A stretch of 64,000 nt of DNA from Lolium rigidum. Taxonomy: Eukaryota; Streptophyta; Magnoliopsida; Poales; Poaceae. Shown piece after piece: positions 1 to 9,278 of this stretch. The notes below the pieces were generated by a model. The model ran no database searches. It was not told where the DNA came from and saw nothing but the letters and a program-made list of their open reading frames with translations. Where the stretch lies: the NCBI RefSeq assembly GCF_022539505.1, contig NC_061513.1, positions 350,219,696 through 350,283,695 on the forward strand. The letters run 5' to 3'. How positions within the stretch are numbered: position 1 is the first letter of the stretch; every line of letters starts with the position of its first letter. The translations under genes were made by a program, and so were the position numbers.

Positions 1-20
1 ATTCTCAAGCTATTAGTGAA

Positions 21-1303
21 TTGCATGATATTGTGGAGAGAACCTCCAATGATGTTAAGATGCTTGTTAAACATTTTCAAATGATTCAAACTCAAATTGA
101 TCAACTCACTAAAGTGCAAAATGACTTGTTAGGGAATAATTCTAAAGAGAAACATGCTTATGAAGTAACAACTAGAGGAGGTGTCTCTACCCAGGATCCT
201 CTATATCCTGAAGGGCATCCCAAAAGAGTTGAACAAGATTCTCAACGCATTGAACCTAGTGCTCATTCTAGGAAGAAAAGAAGAAGAAACATAAAAATGT
301 TGTAGAATCCTCTGAACCTGTTAATGATCCTAATAGTATTTCTATTTCTGATGCTGAAACTGAAAGTGGTAATGAACATGATAATGATAATGATAATGAT
401 AAGAATGATACTCCTGATAAAGAAGAGGTTGAAGAAGAACCTGAAAAGCATGCTAAAAATAAAAAGTACACTAAAGAAGATTTTATTGCTGAGAAACATG
501 GTAATGAAAGAGAACCTTGGGTGCAAAAGCAAATGCCTTTTCCTGCTAAGAAATTAAAATCAAAGGAAGAAGAACACTATAATAAATTTTGCGATTGGAT
601 GAAACCTTTATTCTTGCAAATCCCTTTGATCGATGCTATTAAATTGCCACCTTATTCAAAGTATATGAAAGATATTGTTACTAACAAAAGGAAAATCCCC
701 AATGAGGAAATTTCCACTATGCTTGCTAATTACTCTTTCAATGGCAAAGTTCCGAAGAAGTTGGGCGACCCAGGTATACCTACTATTCCTTGTTCTATTA
801 AGAATAATTATGTTAAAACTGCTCTATGTGATTTGGGAGCTGGTGTTAGTGTTATGCCTTTTTCTCTTTATAAGAGACTTTACTTAGATAAGCTGATACC
901 TACTGATATATCTTTGCAAATGGCTGATAAATCTACTGCTATTCCTGTTGGTATATGTGAGAATGTTCCTGTTCAAGTTACTACTAACTGCTTGATATTA
1001 ACCGATTTTGTTGTGTTGGAAATGCCTGAAGATGATAATATGTCTATTATTCTTGGGAGACCTTTTCTTAACACCGCAGGGGCTGTTATTGATTGCAATA
1101 AAGGAAAGGTTACTTTCAATGTTGATGATAGGGAGCATACCGTTTATTTCCCCAAGAAGATTGATAAAGTATGTGGAGTCAATACTATTTCTAATGTGAG
1201 AACTATCAAAGTGGGAACTATTGATTGTCCTATATATGAGCCTAAGGAAGAATATCAAACTCTCGTGATTGGATCCATATCAATACAATTCAAGGTAACA
1301 TGA
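21..1303 (+). pseudogene. Athila gag C-terminus plus aspartic protease, frameshifted
   Basis: The first frame (21-305) gives a coiled, Q/N-rich gag tail that ends in a basic stretch. The purine-rich run at about 271-300 then shifts the frame. The continuing frame carries an Asp/Asn/Glu-rich linker and runs to 1303. Around 830-841 is the retropepsin-like active-site motif D-L-G-A, followed by a hydrophobic flap region and the ILGRPFL motif typical of Athila-group proteases. The product would be a gag-protease polyprotein acting in cytoplasmic particles. It ends at a stop at 1303 with no RT downstream. The frameshift makes this copy defective. Identity as an Athila-lineage gag-protease is confident; whether any product is made is unknown. 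Confidence 0.8.
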
Positions 1304-2086
1304 TTGATTTGAGGTTTATTTCTTCTTATGCTATGTAAAATTTATTTGGTGGCAAGACTTGATCAACCTTGTTAACAAATACTTTTTGTATGCATAGAGA
1401 GGGTAAACAACATCTCTTTCTTCCTCCACTTGCTCTAGTTGCTCGTAGCACTTTTAATTTGCAAAGTTCTTTAGTTATTTGAAGATTTCAAAATTTTTCC
1501 TGGCCAGTAATAATAAACTAAATACCCAGAAATGTGCGTTTTTCAAAGTTTTCAAAAATTCACAAAAATTATACCGTTGGTCCTATTTTTCGACGAGGCA
1601 CCTGGGAGCACCAGAGGATGACCTGTGGGGCACCAGAGGGGGCCAGACCACAGGCCGGCGCGGCCAAGGAGGTGGTCGCGCCACCATGTGGTGTGGGTCC
1701 CCCTCTGCCCCACTTTGTCATCTCTTTCGCCCAGAACAGTCTCTCTCCCGAAAAAACTCGTACCAAGTTCCTCTCTCTCGCGTTTTTGCTTCAGAACTCC
1801 AGATTTTTCGATCTCTTTGCTCAGCCCAGATTTCTGTCTGAAATTTGGCACATTTGCTCTTCGGTATGTGACTCCTCCACCCATCCAAGTAGAATTTCGT
1901 TTGGTTGAGTATATCTTGAATATTTTGCTGCTGTAGGTAACATGTTTAGTGAGCTTGCATGCTTGTTCTAAGTGGTAGAAACTAGTTTTGATGCATGATT
2001 AGTACTCTAGCAAGTTCCTATGGTAGTTTCCCTCAATTATATGTCACCAAATCAAATTTCTATATTGGTTGTTGAAATTTCAGAAA
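1304..2086 (+). other. Spacer between protease and ORF1, with LTR-like GC-rich block and possible intron
   Basis: No coding domain is visible. The stretch 1600-1720 is GC-rich, with a GGCCGGCGCGGCC core and a GTGGTGTGG arm. It resembles the pre-TATA block of this element's own LTR (about 5795-5870). A possible splice donor (AG|GTAACA, about 1935-1941) and an acceptor (TTTCAG, ending at 2083) bracket a short intron just before the ORF1 start codon. I infer a leader or subgenomic promoter for ORF1; no TATA box is evident. Confidence 0.4.
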
Positions 2087-3208
2087 ATGGAGTGGAATAG
2101 ATATCACTTGAACCAGCAAGAATTGGAAGTCCAACAAGTTATGATAGTCAATCGTGAAGAGGGAGTTTACCCCTCTTACTACCCGTGCGCGGATTTCATG
2201 AGAAGCGCGGGGATATTTGAAGATGTTCAAACTCTAATTTCTCGTGCAGGGCTGAGTGACTTTGTTGAAGGAGAGCCAAGACAATATGTGAAATTAACTA
2301 TGTCTTTTGTGCAGGACTTCAAGTTCAATTGGTCGCGATCTAACCCCACGGTCCAGTATAAAATTTACAATAAAGCTGTCAACTTGCCATTTAGTGCTTT
2401 CTGTGCAGCAATTAGAGTACCGCAATGGGGATCATGTGAGAAGATAAAGGGATCGCCGCAAGAACTCTCGGATCTCTACAAGATGATTTGCGATGGAAGG
2501 AGTTTCTCAGGTGAAAGTGGTAAAATCACTAGTATTCAACTCCCGGCTATCCGCTACTTTGCCTATTTTATTACCAAGTGCGTTCTCGCTAAAAGGATTG
2601 GTGGTAAACTTTCTATCCCGGATTTGGCTTTTCTAGCTGCAGCACTGCAAAATAGTAGGTCTTATAATTTGGGGGCATTAATAGCTTATAGACTTGCTAC
2701 TAACCGTGAGAAAGGTGGAATTTGTGGAGGTCTCATCGCCTCTCGTTTACTAGCTTTTCATAATGTAGAACCTCATCATTTTGATATTCCGTTCCCCATA
2801 GAAAAACTTGACATAGCCTCTATGATTAAACATGAATTTATTTCAGATTCCTCCAACTTGGGTAACCTGTATTATAAGATAATATTTTATAAGAAAGTTT
2901 GGAGAATAACTAAGAAAACTGAGAAACTAGTAAGATTGCCTGCGCCTGTTCTGTCTAACCTTGATTCCAGGGGAGATTGGTCGGTCACAGAAGGTGCACT
3001 GGATGCACACATAGAGAGAGGAGGCCATCATGCAAGAGACGACATAGAGGTCGAGGAGCACCTCGACTCATCATCCGATGCAGCAAGTTCCTCACATCAA
3101 CATGGTGGATATGCGGAGCCTCCACGCTTTTCTTCTGCACAGGAGCTTTACTATGACTACTCCATGGACTACCCACCGGCGAGGAACAACGACCCTCGTT
3201 GGGGTTGA
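2087..3208 (+). CDS. Athila ORF1-type protein (env-position third ORF)
   Basis: This open frame of about 373 codons is counted from the first ATG after a candidate splice acceptor at 2082-2083. It resembles the plant Athila ORF-1 family (Pfam name Retrotran ATHILA ORF-1), a domain found in the 3' position where retroviruses have env. Visible features are a hydrophobic conserved core (about residues 60-270), then a low-complexity acidic and His/Ser-rich tail with a PPR-rich end. No clear signal peptide or transmembrane anchor is seen. Its function is unknown in the family. The frame is unbroken while the upstream gag is frameshifted. A start at an upstream TTG is possible but less likely. Confidence 0.7.
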   Translation: MEWNRYHLNQQELEVQQVMIVNREEGVYPSYYPCADFMRSAGIFEDVQTLISRAGLSDFVEGEPRQYVKLTMSFVQDFKFNWSRSNPTVQYKIYNKAVNLPFSAFCAAIRVPQWGSCEKIKGSPQELSDLYKMICDGRSFSGESGKITSIQLPAIRYFAYFITKCVLAKRIGGKLSIPDLAFLAAALQNSRSYNLGALIAYRLATNREKGGICGGLIASRLLAFHNVEPHHFDIPFPIEKLDIASMIKHEFISDSSNLGNLYYKIIFYKKVWRITKKTEKLVRLPAPVLSNLDSRGDWSVTEGALDAHIERGGHHARDDIEVEEHLDSSSDAASSSHQHGGYAEPPRFSSAQELYYDYSMDYPPARNNDPRWG

Positions 3209-4689
3209 ACTCCACTTAGGCCAAAAGCCTAAGCTTGGGGGGAGGTATACCGGCATCACTCATTCTTTGCATATTATGGTTGCTGGATACTCGCACATAC
3301 TTGTTTTGTTCGTTTGAGTGGTTTTCTAATGAGAGGAAGATGATATTTGGGGAAATGCTGCCTGAAAACAGATTCTGGAATGTTACTGTAAAAATCGTCA
3401 AAAATAGCCAGAGCGTCATTTTGAGCTGCAAATTTTTGTGTAGGTTCCCCAGGTTGTTATCTAACTTTCATTAGTTTAACACTTTTCGATCTGAGCAACG
3501 TAAGATTTTTGTTAAAATCGATTTCTGTACTGCTGTCAGGTTTTGGCAGATTTCTGCCATTTCGCTTTTCTCGTGTTTCTTTTAGTTTGCTATTTCTTGA
3601 TTTCGCTTTGTTTCCTTCCCAAAACACAAAAAGACCAAAAATATTTCTGTTATTTCTCTTCACCATTTGTTTGCTTTAGTTTCTTGCATTTGTTTCACTT
3701 TATTTGCTATTGCTAGTTTGCTATAAGAAAACCCAAAAAGATTTTGCTTTGTTTGTTTGTTTCCTCTTGTTCTTATTTGCAATTTGAAAACATCAAATAT
3801 ATTTGCTGTTCTTCTCTGGTTTGTAAAGTTCTTTATGAGTTCAATGGTCTTTGGTGGCTGGAGCGTGGTTTTCATTTCATATTATCCAAGCTGCACAAGT
3901 GAAAAGGCAATAATGACGATCTACGACAATCTGATTGTGGTGAGAGGCTGGTATGAACTCTATTTGTTTTCATTTTTGTACATATACTCATCCATGTGAG
4001 CATGCTTAGTTGGTTCATGTGAGGTATATGTTATTTGGGAAAGTCTAGTAGTTCATGACCTCTCATGTTTAGCTCCAATTTATTAATATGAGTAGCATGT
4101 CATGTATGTTTGTTTGCATTGTTTTATTCATAAGTAAGTATGGCATTGTGGTATCCTCCTCTGAATAATTCATTTATATCGACTTGGCACATGCTCACGC
4201 ATGCATATGACTGAACAAAAAGTCAATTAAGCCTCGATGATTTATATTGCTTCAGAGTTCTTGTATCACTTTTATGCCTCCGTTAATTTATTTTGCCGCA
4301 AGCATGATTATGACAATTCTTCGCTCTCTTGATTTGTCGCTCCCTAGTCTATTGCTAGCCTTCACTTGTACTGAGCGGGAACGCTGCTCGTGCTTCCAAA
4401 CACCTGAAAACCAAGTTGTTCCAAAAGTGTCCACCATAAATACCTATGCATGGCATTTCAAACCATTCCAAGTAAATTCTCATGCGCTACCTTTAAAACT
4501 TTCAAAATGCTTCTCAATTTGTGTTTATGTTTCATAGCTCATGAGGAAGTATGTGGTGTTTAGCTTTCAACCTTGTCATTTACTTTTGACGGACTCTCAT
4601 ATGGACTAGTGGCACATCCGCTTATCCAATAATTTTGCAAAAAGAGCCGGCAATGGGATTCCCAGTCCCGAATTAATTAACTTAAATAG

Positions 4690-4900
4690 ACACTCCTCCA
4701 TGGTTTGTGATTGTTGGACGGCACTCGAAGGATTCGGTTAGCCATGGCTTGTGTAAGCAAAGGTTGGGGGGAGTGTCATCATCATAATAAAACCAAAATA
4801 AAAAGGCACTCCTTCATGGTATGAGATTGTCGGCAGGCACCCGAGGATTCGGTTAGCCATGGTTTGTGAAAGAAAGGTTGGAAGGAGTGCCAAATAAATA
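4690..4900 (+). repeat. Two tandem foldback units in the 3' UTR
   Basis: Each unit of roughly 85-115 bp starts with a CACTCCT-type arm and ends with an AGGAGTG-type arm. Each contains a shared core with GGATTCGGTTAGCCATGG. E1 carries a single unit at about 25686-25772, with arms GACACTCCT and AGGAGTGTC. The role is unknown; a stable RNA stem in the 3' UTR is plausible. Confidence 0.6.
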
Positions 4901-5548
4901 TGCAATAATTCATGGGAGCCGCTCTTGAAAGTCCGGTTGGCGAGGTAGTTAGTGTACCCATTACCATTCGTTGACAACAACAAACACCTCTCAAAATAAT
5001 TTTACTCCTCGTCTTTATAAAAATGAAAAGCTCTAGCGCATGTTAATCCCCTGCTTCCCTCCGCGAAGGGTCAATCTTTTACTTTTATGTTGTGTCTCCA
5101 TTATTTCTTTGAGCACTATCTTGAGAGCACAACTTGTCATTCTTAGTATAATATGCTTGTCTCAAAATATGATTGATTGTGGTATAACTTTGATGCATTT
5201 ATCTTTTGACAATCACTACTTCTAGTCTTTCTATGAACTCCAAAGGTGCCCGGGCATTTATGTTTTGCCAACCAAATACAGGCAAGCGAGATACCACTTT
5301 ATCATGCTCTCTTATGAACATTACAATTCTGCTTATATACATGATTCATGATGCTTCTTATTAATTGTTGGTACCTCTCCATGATTGACATAGCTGTTAG
5401 ATGATCTTATTTGCATATATCTCATTATGAACTGCTCGAGTATTAGCCATAGCATGAGAATATATACATCATATGAGCAAATGTGTTTGTGAAAGTTCTT
5501 TTATCGCTCGGTTGTTAATCTGAATTGCTTGAGGACAAGCAATAAGCT

Positions 5549-5563
5549 AAGCTTGGGGGGAGT
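5549..5563 (+). promoter_or_regulatory. Polypurine tract of E0
   Basis: AAGCTTGGGGGGAGT lies directly before the TGATACG start of the LTR, the expected place for the plus-strand primer. It is preceded by a second AAGC copy. Confidence 0.75.
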
Positions 5564-6960
5564 TGATACGTCCAAAACGTATCTACTTTCCCGAACACTT
5601 TTGCTATTGTTTTGCCTCTAATTTGTGTATTTTGGATACAACTAACACGGACTAACGCTGTTTTCGCAGAACCGCTCCGGTGTCTCGTTTTTGTGCAGAA
5701 ATCCAACTTTCGGGAAAATCCTCGGAATTTATGCAGAAGGCCCTATTTTCCCAGAATAATGACGGAGCCAGAAGGGCAATTGAAGTGGAGGCCCGAGGGC
5801 CCCACACCATAGGGCGGCGCGGCCCAGGGGGGGCCCGCGCGGCCCTGTGGTGTGGCCCCCCTCGGCCGGCCTCCGACGCCCTCCTTCGGACTATTTATCG
5901 GCCTCGACCTAAAAACGCCAGGGGAGAAGTCGAAGTCGCCAAAAACCCTCCAGAACGTCGCCACATCGCGAAACTCCGTCGCGGGAGCCGAGAGTCTCCG
6001 TTCGGCACTCCGCGGGACGGGGAATTGGAGGAGATCATCGCCGCCATCACCGCCAACGCCTCTACATCAACCAGCCATGTTTCCCCCATCCATGTGTGAG
6101 TAATTCCCCCGCTGTAGGCCGAAGGGGATGGTAGGGATTGGATGAGATTGGTCATGTAATAGCATAAGATTGTTAGGGCATAGTGCCTAGTGTCCGTAGT
6201 TGGTACTTTGATGATATTGTTGCAACTTGTTATGCTTAATGCTTGTCACTAGGGCCCGAGTGCCATGATCTCAGATCTGAACATGTTATTGTTTCATCAA
6301 GATAATCATTGTTTATGGTCTTACCTATAAGTTGTATACACATGTCGCTGTCCGGAACCGATGGCCCCGAAGTGACAGAAATCGGGACAACCGGAGGGAA
6401 TGGTAGCGATGTGAGGATCACATGTGTTCACGGAGTGTTAATGCTTTGCTCCGGTACTCTATTAAAAGGAGTACCTTAATATCCAGTAGTTTCCCTTGAG
6501 GCCCGGCTGCCATCGGCTGGTAGGACAAAAGATGTTGTGCAAGTTTCTCATTGCGAGCACGCATGACTATATATGGAACACATGCCTATTGATTGCTTTG
6601 TACTTGGACACCGTTTTATTATTATCTGCAAATGCCCTGCTATGATTGTTACATGAGTTTCTCTCATCCATGCAACGCCCGTCATCCGTCCCCGTGCCTA
6701 CAGTATTTTAATCCTGCTGTTTACTAAAATCACTACTGCTGTCTCTCGTTACTCTGCTGCTGTTATTTCACTACCGCTCTTGCTATAAACCTGTTACTAT
6801 CGATAAACCCTTGCGAGCAAGTCTGTTTCCAGTGCAACTGAATTGACAACTCCGTTGTTAAGGCTTCCAAGTGTTCTTTGTCTCCCCTTGTGTCGAATCA
6901 ATAAATTGGGTTTTACTTCCCTCGAAGACTGTTGCGATCCCCTATACTTGTGGGTCATCA
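5564..6960 (+). repeat. 3' LTR of E0 (1397 bp)
   Basis: It starts TGATACGTCC and ends GGGTCATCA. A GC-rich block at about 5795-5875 precedes an AT-rich TATTTAT at about 5890. The flanking sequence at 6961 is coding for a different element's integrase, which marks the insertion point exactly. The partner 5' LTR is outside the window, so the target duplication (AGTAC if 5 bp) cannot be confirmed. Confidence 0.85.
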
Positions 6961-7639
6961 AGTACCTCATAGCATCGTCACAGATAATGGTAGTAATTTC
7001 ACATCCAATGAATTCAAGGCATATTGTGTAGAGGTAGGCATCAAACTACACTTTGCGTCAGTTGCGCACCCGCAAACCAATGGTCAAGTCGAGAAAGCCA
7101 ATGGCATTATCTGCAATGGTATCAAGAAGCGTTTGCTAGCACCATTGGAAAAAGCTCGACACACCTGGCCTGAAGAATTGCCCAGCGTATTATGGAGTAT
7201 TCGAACAACACCAAATACGGCGACACAGGAAACCCCGTTTTTTCTGGTCCATGGAGCTGAAGCAGTATTGCCGATAGAAATAGAGCATGATTCTCCAAGA
7301 GTTACGGAGTACGACGAAGAGGCCTCAAGGAAAGCATTGGAGGATAATGTCGATGCTCTAGATGAAGCTCGATACGAAGTGTTATCACGAGTCACTAAGT
7401 ACCAGCAAGACCTGAAAAACTACCACAGTCGACGTTTGTGCCCGAGATCCTTTCAGGTCGGCGACTTAGTCCTTCGGCTCACTCAAAAAAGTCATGAAAA
7501 ACTCGAGTCGCCATGGCTTGGCCCTTACATCATCACAGAAGTAATCGAAGGAGGAGCATACAGGATAAAGGACAAGAAGACAGGGGTTGCTGAGCCAAAT
7601 CCTTGGAACGTGGCGCAACTCAGGCAGTTCTACGCTTAG
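6961..7639 (+). pseudogene. Gypsy integrase, C-terminal half (cut by E0 insertion)
   Basis: The frame begins inside the integrase catalytic core, with a TDNGSNF block (second catalytic Asp), an AHPQTNGQVE block (catalytic Glu) and an LWSIRTTP...PFFLVHGAEAVLP segment. It continues into the basic C-terminal chromatin-interaction region and a stop at 7637-7639. This spacing is typical of the Tat/RIRE2 lineage. The N-terminal zinc-binding part and first catalytic Asp are missing because E0 was inserted upstream of 6961. The remaining frame is unbroken, so the interruption may be fairly recent. Confidence 0.85.
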
Positions 7640-8136
7640 AGTCGAAATATAGTCCTCCTTTGTAAAAATACAATGTACTCAAACGCCCGCGAGCTTTCAG
7701 ATGCACTCTTTTCCTTTTCAAGGCACCGAGTGGGGCTGAAAAGGTTTTTAATGAGGCGGGCTCGCGGTGCTGCAATATAGTAAAGATAGTGGAGACATAC
7801 ATCTTTTTCTTCGACAGGCTCGGGGGCTCGCACCCAGAAATTACAATATAGATATACATTGCCGAAAAATACATTATCGCCTTGGTGCAAAGCACCTCGC
7901 AAATCAATGAAGATACAAAATAGTGACCGACAAAACGCCCGGGGGCTCATACCCGCAAATATAGTATCTTCAATAAAAAATATTTGCCTTGGTTCAACCT
8001 TGCAAAAACAATAAAGAAAATAGCCACCGAAACACTCGGGGGCTAGGAAAAAATATATATATCTTTGTCTTACAACATATATAGCAAGTTACAATTGTGA
8101 CTTTCGACAAAAAAGTTATCTACCGAAGAAATAAAT
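7640..8136 (+). other. Spacer with PPT-like CTCGGGGGCT motifs
   Basis: This AT-rich, non-coding stretch separates the integrase from the convergent antisense genes. It contains G-rich motifs at about 7818-7830, 7938-7950 and 8035-8045. They resemble the true polypurine tract at about 13400-13411. Confidence 0.5.
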
Positions 8137-9100
8137 CTAGTTGTGTCTTAATATATCGTCAATAGTGACTTTGCCTTCTTCGGCAGAGGCACCCAAAAAA
8201 TCGGCATAGTGGCCGTCTACAAAAAAGTCGGCGTCCATCTGAAGAAGATCATCAATTATTTCTTCAGCCACTGGTGTGACTACCGCATCAATTCTCTCGA
8301 CACCCATTTTCCGTCGCTTCAGCTTGGTATGAACTTTTTGAGTAGCAGATCTGAAGCATGATGAGGGTAACGCTGGCACCAGCTACTAGTTGAGCTCTTA
8401 CAAAAGCATGGATTTTGTGCGAGTCCTTGAACTTGTCCATCAGCTCCGGAAGGGTCCTAGGCTGAACATTACGAGGAAACATGGAGTTGTAAACCATGGA
8501 CAACGTCTTGGTGCAGAAGTCGAGGAATTCACAAACTTGGCATGAGCGGTCTTGAAATCTGACGATTTGTCGGGTGCGTTCAGGGGTAGCCCAGAAAAGG
8601 ATGCCATGGTCAAGTGCCACGTTAATAAGATAATTTGATCTGGTGTCAACTCGTTGATCTTCGGCATCAGCGTCTAAAAAGGGACCTATTTAGGCGGCAA
8701 CATACCAGTTAAAGGCAGGCAACAGGCAAATAAAAAAAGGAAAGTTAAGTTTGAGGAGACATACCCGCCATTTCCAGGCTTGATTCACTCATCAATTCAA
8801 ACATGGAGTTTTCTCGGGAAGCAGCCTGCGTAGCTTCAGCAATTGCATCTTCTTTTGCAGCTATAGCTTCCTGAGCTTGATGTAGCGCAATTTTTTCCCT
8901 CTCAGATGACTTTTGAGATTGTTCCATTATCACGAGAGCCTATTTTTTCATCGACTGCAACTGTTGACGGAGTTCGTTCAAGTCCTCATTTTGTGCAGCA
9001 TTCGAAGAACCTCCCACAAATTCGTCAGTAAAGGATTTTTTCGAGTAAGATGCAGCAGGCAAAGCATTCGAAGAAGGCACCACGTTATAGTTGTAAAAAA
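8137..9100 (-). pseudogene. Antisense extra gene B of Tat1, C-terminal exons, broken
   Basis: Reading from 9100 down, one exon encodes a Ser-rich stretch and a Gln/Glu/Ala-rich coiled coil with one in-frame TAG at about 8941. It ends near 8766 at a GTATGT donor. The next exon starts at about 8673 after a CCCTTTTTAG acceptor and encodes a block with FCTKTLSMVYNSMFPRN. It is frameshifted near 8340 and ends with an acidic tail, stopping at 8137. No N-terminal domain is found. It may be a second copy of gene A or an alternative 3' end of it. I do not recognise an enzymatic motif. Confidence 0.5.
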
Positions 9101-9278
9101 TCAACTGAAAAGAAAAATTTCGATATCAATACTTCGGCAACATAGTCTTTCATTAATAAGGACATGTATTTACAAGGTTATTACAAAAGGTTCCTATTGA
9201 ACTAGTGGGGTAGTTGTTGCTAAAGCTACTTTGGCGATAGCATCAAAAGAAAAGTAAAAAACAATAGAGACAAGTGGT

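Larger units (their letters stand above)
3209..5563 (+). other. Athila E0 3' untranslated region
   Basis: There is no significant coding region. It begins just after ORF1 with a polypurine-like block (AAGCTTGGGGGGAGG, about 3231-3245) nearly identical to the true tract before the LTR. The middle (about 4395-5060) is clearly similar to E1 at about 25330-25995. The region includes a duplicated foldback unit (4690-4900). Confidence 0.7.
1..6960 (+). mobile_element. Athila-type Gypsy retrotransposon (E0), 3' part, no RT or integrase
   Basis: The left end lies outside the window. Visible in order are a gag tail with a protease-like domain (21-1303), a spacer, an Athila ORF1-type frame (2087-3208), a 2.3 kb 3' UTR, a polypurine tract and a TG...CA LTR (5564-6960). 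Autonomous Athila elements carry RT, RNase H and integrase after the protease. Here they are absent between 1303 and 2087, so this copy is an internally deleted, non-autonomous form. It sits inside the integrase of a Tat-type Gypsy element, whose sequence resumes at 6961. The LTR text resembles what I remember of Fatima/BAGY-2-like wheat and barley elements; that family name is unverified. Confidence 0.85.
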
